From contig CAMZAM010000014.1 of assembly GCA_947304185.1 (NCBI GenBank), forward strand, positions 1 to 59,901: 59,901 nucleotides of DNA. The letters are read 5' to 3'. This document shows positions 1 through 9,100 of the stretch, one piece after another (positions within the stretch are counted from its first letter, which is position 1; each line of letters begins with the position of its first letter). A program made the translations under genes and the position numbers. Origin of the DNA: an uncultured Bacteroidales bacterium (lineage in GTDB: Bacteria; Bacteroidota; Bacteroidia; Bacteroidales; F082). Below the pieces are notes generated by a model, which was given only the letters and a program-made list of their open reading frames with translations, made no database searches and was not told the origin of the DNA.

Positions 1-90
1 ATGTGTCAGTAACGACAGCGATTGTGACGTTTGAAGCGGTGAGGCAAAGAAGAGCTTCCCATTAAGAAACCATATCGCATCTCCCTCTAA

Positions 91-130
91 ATTCCTAATT
101 CTTAATTCCTAATTCCTAATTCCTAATTCC
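91..130. repeat. 7-bp tandem repeat (ATTCCTA)n
   Basis: About 5.7 copies of ATTCCTA stand head to tail, one unit with a single change (ATTCTTA). The TAG stop codon of the minus-strand gene that follows lies inside the array. Bases 1-90 hold no convincing gene; both strands show stops within about 25 codons. Confidence 0.85.
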
Positions 131-1085
131 CCACCCTCACCCTCACAAACACCGGATAGTGATCCGACGGATTCCGTCTGACGTAATTGTCAAAGGAGAT
201 CTCTTGTGGTGCGTCGGATGATTTGAGTGTTTCTTCTGTTTCGTCGGGAGTCCAGTAGCTATTGGTGAGTACGCCGTACGATTCGACTGTCATCTCGGGG
301 GAGACGAAGACGTGGTCGATGCGGCTGGTGGTATAGTATTCCGTCTTGAAAGCGTTGAAGGTGCCGTTTTCCGCAAAGCGGATGCGGGCGGCATCGTAGG
401 AGTCTTTCAGAATGCCCGACTCGGTGAAGATGGTATAAATCTCATTGTATTGATCCACGTTGAAGTCGCCTGTGATGAACACTGGAGCGCCTTGGGCTAT
501 CTCCTTTACCTTGGCTACAATCAGCTTGGCTGCTTCGCGGCGGGCCACCACGCCCACATGGTCCATGTGGAGGTTGAAGAAATAGAACTTCGTTTCCTTG
601 TGTCGGGGTCCTCGGTTAAAAAGTCCACGGCGGCGACCGTCGTCTGGCCGCACCACGCTGAACTTACCCCAGGTGCAGATGCGGATGCAAGCAGCATCCC
701 AACCCAAGCCAGGTTTTTCTGGGTTCTCGCTCAGCCAGAAATCCCCATGATCCAAGAGTTTTATCTTCCCCTTTTTATAAAAGATAGCCTCATGTTCACC
801 GCCGCGCTTACCGTCGTCGCGACCGATGCCTATATAGTCATAGCCATCGAGGGCTTTTTTCATGTCCTGAAGTTGTCCATACAACACCTCTTGTGTCCCA
901 AAGATATCAGGTGCCATAAAGTTCACCTGGTCGCAGATCACTTGGCAACGTTTGGTCCAAACATTGCCTTGAAGGCTGTCGTTGGCGTTTTTATAGCGGA
1001 TGTTGTAGGAGCCCACAAGGAGTTGCTGGGCGGTCATTTGCAGGGTGACTGCAAGCAACAGGGTGATAAGAAAGTGTTTTTTCAT
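123..1085 (-). CDS. Secreted endonuclease/exonuclease/phosphatase family protein
   Basis: A 320-residue protein of the endonuclease/exonuclease/phosphatase (DNase I-like) fold, likely a metal-dependent phosphodiesterase or nuclease exported to the periplasm or surface. The family's hallmarks are visible in order: GSYNIRY near the N-terminus, TQEVL (metal-binding Glu), ITGDFNVD (catalytic Asp/Asn) and the terminal SDHYPV (Asp-His). A signal peptide (MKKHFLITLLLAVTLQMTAQ) begins at 1085. An upstream in-frame ATG at 1118 exists, but a TATTTTTG promoter box lies at 1106-1113, so 1085 is preferred. The stop codon falls in the 7-bp repeat array. The substrate cannot be told from the sequence; the family also includes sphingomyelinases and inositol phosphatases. 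Confidence 0.88.
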   Translation of the reverse strand: MKKHFLITLLLAVTLQMTAQQLLVGSYNIRYKNANDSLQGNVWTKRCQVICDQVNFMAPDIFGTQEVLYGQLQDMKKALDGYDYIGIGRDDGKRGGEHEAIFYKKGKIKLLDHGDFWLSENPEKPGLGWDAACIRICTWGKFSVVRPDDGRRRGLFNRGPRHKETKFYFFNLHMDHVGVVARREAAKLIVAKVKEIAQGAPVFITGDFNVDQYNEIYTIFTESGILKDSYDAARIRFAENGTFNAFKTEYYTTSRIDHVFVSPEMTVESYGVLTNSYWTPDETEETLKSSDAPQEISFDNYVRRNPSDHYPVFVRVRVGN

Positions 1086-1105
1086 CTGATGGTGTTTTGT
1101 TATCG

Positions 1106-1113
1106 CAAAAATA
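1106..1113 (-). promoter_or_regulatory. Bacteroidota -7 promoter box
   Basis: TATTTTTG on the minus strand matches the TAnnTTTG consensus. It lies 20 bases upstream of the chosen start at 1085 and argues against the ATG at 1118. No clear -33 TTG was found at the usual distance. Confidence 0.5.
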
Positions 1114-1127
1114 AACAAAATACCATA

Positions 1128-2321
1128 TCACCGTACCTTATTCCGTTGATAATGCGGAGTCACCACGAGAATAAAGAAAACCAGAGAAACGAGAACCGAA
1201 CCTGAAGCCACCAAATAGGCTGTAGCGAAAGAAAAATGCTCGGCCAACATGCCTCCGGAGAAGATACCGATACCCAAACCGAGATCCCAAGAGGTAAGGT
1301 AGGTGGAAGTGGCAGTGCCACGTTGGGCATTGGTACCCAGATTAATGAACAAAGCGTTAAACGAGGGGAAGGCAGCTCCGAAACCCAAACCGCAACACAA
1401 GGCAATCAAAAGAAAAGCGATGGCAGTGTAGGTTGAGCCGATAGCGTTGACATAATGGCAAAGGCCTAGCCCCAGCAGGGCAAAGACAGTGATTCCAAGG
1501 CCCAAGGCAATGGTATGGGTGACCTTGCCCTTGTCAACCATCCTGCCTGCAAACAAACGCGAAGCGATCAGGCCCACTGCATACACCGTGAAAAACAATC
1601 CACTGCTGATAGTCAAGCCCATCTCCTTGGCATACAAGGCGATGTAATTGGAAATCTGGCCATAGGCAAAGGCTAGCATCAAGAAAGAAATTCCAGCCAA
1701 CAGCCCTTTAATCAAGATAAAACGGTCAAGTGAGATATGGGGCCGTTTCACAGGAGGCCGCACCTTGGTCTGGATGCGCGAGGCAAACAGCGTTGCCAAG
1801 AAACTGCAAGCCATGCAACCCATGAAGATGACATTGAAGCTGAGATGCTCATAAACAAATAGCCCTACCATAGGTCCCACAGCCATGGCGATATTGTTGG
1901 CCACGCCATAATAACCGATGCCCTCTCCCCTATGCTCCGATGGCACTACGTCGATCACCAGGGTGTTCCCACCCACCGAAGTCAAGCCAAAAGCCAAACC
2001 ATGAGCGACGCGAATGACAATCAACATCGTGATGGTGGCGGCGAAAGGATAGCCTATGAAGATGGCGGTGAAAAGCGACAACGCCAGCATATAAAGGGGT
2101 TTGCGTTTGAAGGTATCCATCATGTAACCCGAAAACGGACGTACTACCAAGGTGGCCAAGGTATAGCACGAAATCACCGTGCCGATGACGGCATTGCTCC
2201 CCTGAAATTGCTCAATGATGAAAAAGGGCAACACAGGCAGCAAGAGGTAAAACGAGAAGAAAAACAAGAAGTTAGCCGCACATAAGCAGAGATAATTCTT
2301 ATTAAAAAGCTTTTCTTCCAT
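1128..2321 (-). CDS. MFS transporter (drug/sugar efflux type)
   Basis: A 397-residue inner-membrane major facilitator with about twelve hydrophobic segments. The loop between helices 2 and 3 carries the MFS motif region (RPFSGYMMDTFKRKPLYM), and the helix-4 region reads RVAHGLAFG. This fits the arabinose-efflux/multidrug subgroup that exports small molecules by proton antiport. Length is normal for a 12-helix MFS protein. It starts at ATG 2321 with no Shine-Dalgarno sequence, as usual in this phylum. It lies just upstream of the phosphodiesterase-like gene on the same strand (42 bases to that gene's start), but that gene has its own promoter box. The substrate is unknown. Confidence 0.9.
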   Translation of the reverse strand: MEEKLFNKNYLCLCAANFLFFFSFYLLLPVLPFFIIEQFQGSNAVIGTVISCYTLATLVVRPFSGYMMDTFKRKPLYMLALSLFTAIFIGYPFAATITMLIVIRVAHGLAFGLTSVGGNTLVIDVVPSEHRGEGIGYYGVANNIAMAVGPMVGLFVYEHLSFNVIFMGCMACSFLATLFASRIQTKVRPPVKRPHISLDRFILIKGLLAGISFLMLAFAYGQISNYIALYAKEMGLTISSGLFFTVYAVGLIASRLFAGRMVDKGKVTHTIALGLGITVFALLGLGLCHYVNAIGSTYTAIAFLLIALCCGLGFGAAFPSFNALFINLGTNAQRGTATSTYLTSWDLGLGIGIFSGGMLAEHFSFATAYLVASGSVLVSLVFFILVVTPHYQRNKVR

Positions 2322-2344
2322 GATAAGTTTTCGTTTTCGGGCTG

Positions 2345-2393
2345 CAAAATTAACAAAGAAGTCTTTATTATAAAGGAGTTTTTCGTATTTTTG
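2345..2393. promoter_or_regulatory. Divergent promoters for the MFS gene and the Nudix operon
   Basis: Two facing -7 boxes sit in the 90-base divergent gap: TAATTTTG on the minus strand (2345-2352) for the MFS gene and TATTTTTG on the plus strand (2386-2393) for the Nudix operon. The -33 elements are weak. Confidence 0.55.
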
Positions 2394-2411
2394 CCGTACT
2401 AAGAAACGGGC

Positions 2412-2990
2412 ATGGAGTTACTGGATCTATACGACAACGATTTAAGGTACACCGGACAGACAGTGGAACGGGGAAAAATGATTCCCCAGGGTCTGATGAT
2501 TCCCATCGTGGCCGTGTTTATCCACAACAACGAAGGCAAGTACCTGATCCAGAAGGTCTCAGAGTCGAAAGGAGGCTACTACGCCACCACCGCCGGACAC
2601 GTGAAATCGGGCGAGATGGACTTCACCATCTCCATGCAACGCGAACTGAAGGAAGAGCTAGGTCTCTGTGTCACCCAAAGCGAGTTGAAGCTCTTGAGAA
2701 TCCGCCGCTACGGATACAAGTTCACCCTCCTTTACATGCTTAAGAGCAACGTCCCCATCGAGATGCTGCGCCTACAGAAGGAAGAGGTGGAATCCGTGCA
2801 TTGGCTGAGCCGCGAGGAGATCGAGGGCTTATGCAATGAAGGGAAGTTCAACAAGATACACTATCAACTGCTTTTGGATTGTGAGGAACGGCTGACTTCG
2901 CTACATTTGAAGTGTAAAACGGAAAACGGAACCCCGAAGGGCTCACCGACCGAACGGGAGGTAAAACGGAAAACGGATAATAATCTTTAA
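2412..2990 (+). CDS. Nudix hydrolase
   Basis: A 192-residue Nudix-fold pyrophosphohydrolase, acting in the cytosol on a nucleoside diphosphate linked to X; the substrate is not predictable. The Nudix box is recognisable around residues 75-99, from AGHVKSGE to RELKEELGL. Eight residues, not the consensus seven, separate the first Glu from the RE pair. The last roughly 27 residues are low-complexity and overlap two exact copies of a 17-bp repeat (GTAAAACGGAAAACGGA at 2914-2930 and 2961-2977), so the natural C-terminus may have been extended by repeat DNA. It is first gene of an operon; the acyl-CoA synthetase begins 10 bases downstream. Confidence 0.85.
   Translation: MELLDLYDNDLRYTGQTVERGKMIPQGLMIPIVAVFIHNNEGKYLIQKVSESKGGYYATTAGHVKSGEMDFTISMQRELKEELGLCVTQSELKLLRIRRYGYKFTLLYMLKSNVPIEMLRLQKEEVESVHWLSREEIEGLCNEGKFNKIHYQLLLDCEERLTSLHLKCKTENGTPKGSPTEREVKRKTDNNL
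2914..2977. repeat. 17-bp direct repeat pair inside the Nudix 3' end
   Basis: GTAAAACGGAAAACGGA occurs at 2914-2930 and again, identically, at 2961-2977. Both copies lie within the last part of the Nudix coding region, beyond its conserved domain. Confidence 0.85.
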
Positions 2991-3000
2991 ATACCACAAT

Positions 3001-5073
3001 ATGATTGCAAAAGAATTACTAAATCCCAAAAGCATCGTGATTTGCGGTGCTTCGTCTGACATTCATAAACCTGGCGGCAAGTCGCTGAAAAACCTTTTGG
3101 AGAGTCCCTTCAAAGGCCAAATCTATGCCGTCAACCCAAAAGAGACCGAGGTGCAAGGTGTGAAATGCTACGCCAAGGTGGACGACCTGCCACAGGTCGA
3201 TTGCGCACTGCTCTGCATCGCCGCCAAGTTCTGCGCCCAGACTGTTGACGTGCTGGCGAAGGAAAAGGGCTGCAAAGGCTTCATCATCATCAGCGCCGGC
3301 TTCTCGGAAGAGAACGCCGAAGGCGCCGCCATTGAGAAGCACATCGTCGACACCATCAACTCGGTCGGCGGTTCACTCATCGGCCCCAACTGCACCGGCT
3401 TCCTCAACGTGAACTACGCCGGCTGCTTCGACACCCCCATCCCGCCCTTGGACCCCAAGGGCGTCGACTTCATCACGGGTTCAGGTGCCACCGCCGTGTT
3501 CATCAAGGAATACGGCATGAGCAACGGACTGAAGTTCAACAGCGTGTGGGCAGTGGGCAACAGCGCCCAGCTCGGCATCGAAGACGTGCTGGAACATTTG
3601 GACGAGACCTTCGACCCTGTGAAGTCAAGCCACGTCATCATGCTTTACATGGAGAAGATTGGCGACCCGATGAGATTGCTCAAACACTCACGTAGCCTCA
3701 TCAACAAAGGATGCCATATCGCAGCTATCAAGTCAGGAGGTTCAGCAGCAGGTAGCCGTGCTGCATCATCACACACTGGCGCTCTCGCTACCAACGACGC
3801 TGCTGTCGATGCCTTATTCCGCAAGGCAGGTATCGTTCGTTGCCACAACCGTCAGGAGTTGACAACGGTATGCGGCGTGTTTATGCACCCTGAAATCAAA
3901 GGCAAACGCTGCGCTGTCATCACACACGCAGGCGGTCCGGCCGTGATGCTCACCGACGTGCTGTCGAACGGCGGCATGGAAGTGCCTTCACTCAAAGACC
4001 ATCCGGCAAGTCCTGCCCTGCTCGCGAAGCTCTTCGGAGGCTCGTCAGTGGGTAACCCTATCGACTTCCTAGCAACAGGAACAGCCGAACAGCTCGGATA
4101 TATCATCGACACCGTCGAAAACGAATATACAGACATCGACTTCTCGGTCGTCATCTTCGGATCACCGGGATTGTTCAGTAACAAAGAGGTTTACGACCTC
4201 CTTGATGAGAAGATGAAGACCTGCAAGAAGCCTATTTTCCCGGTTTTGCCTTCAATCATCAACGTGAAAGACGAGATCAACGACTTCATCGCGAAAGGCC
4301 GCATCAACTTCCCTGAGGAGTGCGTGCTCGGCAATGCCATTTGCAAGGTCTACAACACCCCGAAACCTCAGCCAGAGCATGTGGAGCTGCCAAAAATCGA
4401 CGTGGCTCGCATCCGCAAGACCATCGACCGCTGCAAGTCGGGATATCTTGAGATTGCCGACTACAACGAGCTGCTCGACGCCGCTGGCATCAGCCGCAAA
4501 AAGAGCGTTGAGGTGAGCAAAAAAGAAGACGCCCTCGCCTTCGCAAAAGAAGTGGGCTGTTCGAAAGACGTGCCGCTGGTGATGAAGGTCGTCGGCCCAT
4601 TGCACAAGAGCGACGTGGGCGGCGTGACCCTCGGAGTGAAAGACCTCGACACAGTGGCTAAGGAGTTCGACCGTCTCATAGTCATCCCTGAGACCTACGC
4701 CGTGGAGATGTATCCTATGCTCGATGGCACCGACGTCTATATCGGAGCCATCAAGGACGCTAAGTTCGGACATCAGATATTCTTCGGCTTGGGCGGCATC
4801 TTCATCGAAGTGCTGAAGGATGTTCAGAGCGCCCTTGCCCCTATCACCGCCGACGAAGCCAAAGAGATGCTCAAGCAGCTCAAAGGTTATAAGATCCTTC
4901 AAGGCGTGCGCGGTCAGGAAGGTGTCAACCTCGACCTCTATGCCGACCAGGTGGCTCGTGTGAGCGCCCTCGTTCAGGCAGCTCCTGAGATTGCAGAGAT
5001 GGACCTCAACCCATTGCTCGGCAACCCACGCTATGTGACAGCAGTAGATGCAAGAATTAGAATTGAGAAATGA
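3001..5073 (+). CDS. Acetate--CoA ligase (ADP-forming), alpha-beta fusion
   Basis: A 690-residue cytosolic NDP-forming acyl-CoA synthetase that interconverts acyl-CoA, ADP and phosphate with acid, CoA and ATP. It probably conserves energy during acetate or branched-chain acid fermentation. Domains in order are a CoA-binding Rossmann domain (residues 1-130, VICGASSD), a succinyl-CoA ligase-like domain holding the presumed phosphohistidine loop (SSHTGALA, about residue 256), a second flavodoxin-like domain, and a C-terminal ATP-grasp domain (about 470-690, KVVGPLHKSDVGGV). Fused alpha-beta order is usual for this family. It overlaps the next gene by 4 bases (ATGA), indicating translational coupling. 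The exact acid substrate is unknown. Confidence 0.93.
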   Translation: MIAKELLNPKSIVICGASSDIHKPGGKSLKNLLESPFKGQIYAVNPKETEVQGVKCYAKVDDLPQVDCALLCIAAKFCAQTVDVLAKEKGCKGFIIISAGFSEENAEGAAIEKHIVDTINSVGGSLIGPNCTGFLNVNYAGCFDTPIPPLDPKGVDFITGSGATAVFIKEYGMSNGLKFNSVWAVGNSAQLGIEDVLEHLDETFDPVKSSHVIMLYMEKIGDPMRLLKHSRSLINKGCHIAAIKSGGSAAGSRAASSHTGALATNDAAVDALFRKAGIVRCHNRQELTTVCGVFMHPEIKGKRCAVITHAGGPAVMLTDVLSNGGMEVPSLKDHPASPALLAKLFGGSSVGNPIDFLATGTAEQLGYIIDTVENEYTDIDFSVVIFGSPGLFSNKEVYDLLDEKMKTCKKPIFPVLPSIINVKDEINDFIAKGRINFPEECVLGNAICKVYNTPKPQPEHVELPKIDVARIRKTIDRCKSGYLEIADYNELLDAAGISRKKSVEVSKKEDALAFAKEVGCSKDVPLVMKVVGPLHKSDVGGVTLGVKDLDTVAKEFDRLIVIPETYAVEMYPMLDGTDVYIGAIKDAKFGHQIFFGLGGIFIEVLKDVQSALAPITADEAKEMLKQLKGYKILQGVRGQEGVNLDLYADQVARVSALVQAAPEIAEMDLNPLLGNPRYVTAVDARIRIEK

Positions 5074-5780
5074 TGAAAAAGTCAGATAAAATTACAATAG
5101 CAGTGATAGCCGCAGTGATCTGCGGCTTTGCTTTTATCCCAGGAGCATGGGATTGGTTTATCAGTGCGACAAAACATCACGGATTGCTGATGAGCTTCTT
5201 CAAGTTCGCCATTTTAGGAACCTTCGGCGAGATGCTTTCGCTGAGAATCAAAGAAGGCGCATATTATAAGGAAGGTTTCGGTTTGCTGCCAAAGATGCTC
5301 GTGTGGGGTGTTCTTGGCGTCGTTATCGCCTCCGCGATGACCATTTTCAAGACCGGAACAGTCGTTTTGCTTGACAGTGGATTCCACCTTGACGGCAAAG
5401 CTGCGAAATGGTTTTACGGCAACCCGTTAACGGGAGCACCACTCACATGGGGCAAGTTCTTCGTGGCACTTTGCATCAGCGTGCTGATGAACACTCTGTT
5501 CGCGCCTGTTTTCATGACATTCCATAAAATCACTGATATCCACATTGCAGAGACTGGTGGTTCTTTGGCAGGATTCTTCAGCAGTCCGCTTAACATTCAG
5601 CAGACGATGGCAGAAAAGATCAACTGGAATATCCAATATGGCTTTGTTTTCAAGAAGACGATACCATATTTCTGGTATCCGGCTCACACCATCACTTTTC
5701 TGTTACCAGGAACGCTGCAGGTGTTGTTTGCAGCAGCCTTGGGAGTGGCGCTCGGGGTGATTCTTAGTATTAAGAAATAG
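5070..5780 (+). CDS. Mpv17/PMP22-like integral membrane protein
   Basis: A 236-residue protein with about five hydrophobic segments. The C-terminal half (WNIQYGFVFKKTIPYFWYPA, then THTITFLLP followed by a final helix) resembles the Mpv17/PMP22 family, whose members carry an aromatic-Pro/NF-P pattern in that place. The function of bacterial members is not established. Its ATG overlaps the stop of the acyl-CoA synthetase gene, so the two are probably co-translated, which suggests a membrane role connected to acyl-CoA or organic acid metabolism (inference). A strong hairpin terminator follows 24 bases downstream. Confidence 0.65.
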   Translation: MMKKSDKITIAVIAAVICGFAFIPGAWDWFISATKHHGLLMSFFKFAILGTFGEMLSLRIKEGAYYKEGFGLLPKMLVWGVLGVVIASAMTIFKTGTVVLLDSGFHLDGKAAKWFYGNPLTGAPLTWGKFFVALCISVLMNTLFAPVFMTFHKITDIHIAETGGSLAGFFSSPLNIQQTMAEKINWNIQYGFVFKKTIPYFWYPAHTITFLLPGTLQVLFAAALGVALGVILSIKK

Positions 5781-5804
5781 TTTACGGTTTACTGTTTATA
5801 AATT

Positions 5805-5836
5805 TAGAGACGCGCTGTGGCGCGTCTCTATGTTTT
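5805..5836 (+). terminator. Rho-independent terminator / TAGAGACGCG palindrome
   Basis: TAGAGACGCG (5805-5814) pairs perfectly with CGCGTCTCTA (5821-5830) around a short loop and is followed by a T-rich tract. It ends the Nudix-synthetase-Mpv17 operon and also separates it from the convergent minus-strand gene. Confidence 0.85.
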
Positions 5837-6088
5837 TTATTTGTTTCGTTTTCTGATAGCGTATCCTAGGCCAACAGCTGTTAGAATCAACAATCCGCTG
5901 CCTAGAGGCGCGGGCTCGTTTGCCTGTGTGCCAATTGGCTTTTGCGGCAGAGTCAAAACGGTCCCGGGATCGCTCAGCCTATTGTATGGATCTTCATCCA
6001 AAGTATTAAAAAATCCGTCGCTGCGTTGAGCAAACACATTAAAACTTATCGAAAGCAGCAATGCTAATGTCAAATATATCTTTTTCAT
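5837..6088 (-). CDS. Small secreted protein with C-terminal sorting-tag-like tail
   Basis: An 83-residue protein with an N-terminal signal peptide (MKKIYLTLALLLSISFNVFAQ), a short Pro/Asp-rich middle and a C-terminal tripartite tail: APLGSG, a hydrophobic stretch and a basic end (RKRNK). The tail resembles the PID-CTERM class of protein-sorting signals known in Bacteroidota, although the leading motif is PLGSG rather than PIDGG. Start at 6088 is chosen because AGGAG (6096-6100) is correctly spaced before it; a TTG at 6109 is possible but unlikely. It lies 21 bases downstream of the endonuclease I gene and is probably co-transcribed with it. Function unknown. Confidence 0.6.
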   Translation of the reverse strand: MKKIYLTLALLLSISFNVFAQRSDGFFNTLDEDPYNRLSDPGTVLTLPQKPIGTQANEPAPLGSGLLILTAVGLGYAIRKRNK

Positions 6089-6109
6089 AACTAATCTCCT
6101 CATTTTCAA

Positions 6110-9100
6110 TTATTTAACAACAATTTTTTGTGTTTTTACATCGTCACCTACCAATCTGAAGATGTAAACGCCTGTCGGTACGGATGCGGTGTTCCATGTT
6201 TCAACATCGTTTACACGCATTATGGAAACCAAGCGTCCCATCACGTCGAAGATCTGTAACTCGCCGTTACCTTCGACGATGATGTCGTTTCCGCTTTGAT
6301 AAGCGAAGATTGAATTCTCTGAATCATTAGATATTTGTGACAATTGCATACGAACCACAAATCGCGAATCGATATCTTGTGGCGTTCCTATGAAATTATA
6401 TTCACTCTCAACAAGCATGTCAACATCGTTTCCAGTGAGTTTATCGATAAGATGTAACGTCGCGAAATCGCCGTCAGCCTTGAGACTCAATTTATACTGT
6501 CCCATCGTCTTAGCTTCGAAACCAAGATCGATAACTTTGGTGTTATTATCCATGTTGGCGATAGCAAAATGTTCGTCATTGTTAATGACATACAGCATCG
6601 GGATTTCGGTGTTGCGGTGTTCAATCTTGTTAAGACCGTGTCCTTCCTTGAATTTGACATAAGCCTCATCGCTGTATTGGCTATTGCATACAGTTAACGA
6701 TATCTGGTTATCAGCGGCTTTCTTTTCCTCTTTAGCTGTTGTGCGTGAGACCGTGACTGACGGGTTATCGCCTGTCGCCTGTACGAGGAACGCGCGCATC
6801 GGAGCTATAGGAGCGCTTTCTGAAGTGACGGTGCTCCATTTGCCTTGGTTTGTACCAGTTTCATCAAGTACGAAATAGCCATCAGTATCGACATTTGTCT
6901 TTGTCAGGTTAGCCCATGTGATGTTTTGAGTGTATGGGTTGCCGATGAGGTTGAAACCTTTGTAATTATTGTTTGTGCAGGCGTATGACAAGTCGTGGTT
7001 AAATGCATCGACATTGTTATCGCCCTTGAATTCAATCATTCCACTGGTATTTGCTGTACGGAAGAGGTAACCGCGACCGTTTTCAAACGAAGTGAAGATG
7101 TTCTGATTGTCTCTGTATTCTTCCCATTCGATTTCGGCTTCGTCGTAACGGTAGATGTTATGCAGCGGGTTGTTTGCAGTATTCACCAGATTGACGACAT
7201 CAGCAAAAGACTGATTATTAACCGGTGAAGCTATTGCATACCAGCCTTTTGAACCATTCCATGCAGTGATGCTCTTTTGCATCTTCACGTAAACCGAGTT
7301 GTTGCAGACAAGCTGACCGCCGTTTTTAATTTCGATGGCCGATCCTGATGCCTGGGTGATGTCGCCCGTTACTGTAAGTGTAGCGTCCTCATTGACAACA
7401 AATGCAACATTCTGGGCCAAAGTCAATGCTGGAAGTTCGACCGAGGTGTTAGCTGCCACGCTGTTTGTCGTGAAGTTAGCTACATAGTTAGCGTCGCCTC
7501 CCACGGTGATATTCGAGGTGGCATCAGCTGAGAAATTGGTGCTGTTTGTCGTCCAGTTGACGAACGAATAGCCGTTGCTTGGTGTTGCTGTTATTGTAGT
7601 TGACGAGCCGTAAGGTATTGTGGTTTGTGTTACGTAAGAACCACCGCCAGTTTGATATGTGACAGCTATTTTCTTGATTCTACGATTGCCTGAAGTGCCG
7701 CCGATGGTGAATTTTACCGATTTGGCAGAGCCGGTCCATGTTCCATTGCTATACGTGGCGACATCTGTGGTAATTGCATTGCTGCCGTCGCTACCACCAA
7801 AAGTCAATACGATTTTGGTTATTGTACCATCTGTTGTGCTGACAGTGAAATAATTACCGCCATAACATCTGATAGCCGTGCCGGAAGTATAGTATTTGGG
7901 TGGATTTGAATTAGTGCCTTTATTAAATGCGACTGACACATTATTATCGATTGTTGCACCTGATATAACCTGTTCGTTTGAATAACCTTGTGCCGAGAAA
8001 TCGATGGATGGCGTATATGTAACAACTGGTGCCGGAGCATCTCCTATATAAGCCATGCCTTGTGTCGAATTAGCAGCGACGCTGATAGTGTATGATTTCG
8101 GTGTAAAGTTGGCTTGATATGTGGCGTTTTCCGACACTTGAACCTCGCATATGGCATTAGTCGATATCACAGAACCGTTTTTGGTCCAATTGACAAAATC
8201 ATAATGTGTGCTTGGCGTAGCTGTCAGAGTAGCCGTTGAGCCATAAGCGCAAGTCATAATTTGTGTCGGTTGGCTGCTATACGAATAGGTAACCGCGATT
8301 CCTTTAATTCTGCGATTGCCCGAGGTACCGCCTATGGTGAATGTCACAGACGATGCGCTGCCAGTCCATGTTTCACCGCTATAGGAACCGACATTTGTGG
8401 TAATCGTATTGCTACCGTCGTTAGAGCCGAATGTCAAAGCGATGCTGGTTATTGTTCCTAATGATGTGCTGACAGTAAAATAGTTTCCGCCATAGCATCT
8501 GATGGCTGTGCCCGACGTATAGTATTTCGGCGCATTTTGATTGGTTCCTTTGTTAAATGTAACCGACACGTTATTATCGATGGTTGCACTCGAAATCACT
8601 TGTTCATTTGCATATCCTTGTGCTGTAAAATCGATTGAAGGACTTGCATTATAAGCGACAACCATACTGACGTCGCCTGCACCTTCAATATTTGATGCGA
8701 CAGCGATTTCGCAAGTACTTGTCCAGCTTGGATTCCAAATCATTTCAGCATAATCGGGATTGTCGATGAAAGGATTTCTATTATGCTGATAACTGGTGTA
8801 GATCTTATTATTTCTAGCAATTTCTTTTGCCGAAGGCTGGTCGTTTCTATGCCAATCAAGAAGCATATTTATAGCCCAAGGTTGGAGCTCTGACTTTGTA
8901 GTCATACCCGAATTGCTCCAATTGTCGTCTTCAGTATAGTAACGCACGCTCATATACATAAGAGCACGGGCAATGTCTCCTTTATATTCGTCTATAGGCT
9001 CGTAGACTTTATTTGAATAACCCAGAGACGATTTGCAATTGCCTAATTTCGAACCATTTGCGAAAGTCACATAAGAACTGTTGGTATTCACTTCGCCGAA

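Noticed and set aside
312..1205. Long plus-strand ORF opposite the phosphodiesterase-like gene
   Set aside because: It is a mirror of a clear minus-strand gene with intact catalytic motifs; its own translation has no domain features.
4252..4902. 216-codon minus-strand ORF inside the acyl-CoA synthetase gene
   Set aside because: Antisense to the ATP-grasp domain; low-information composition typical of a shadow frame.
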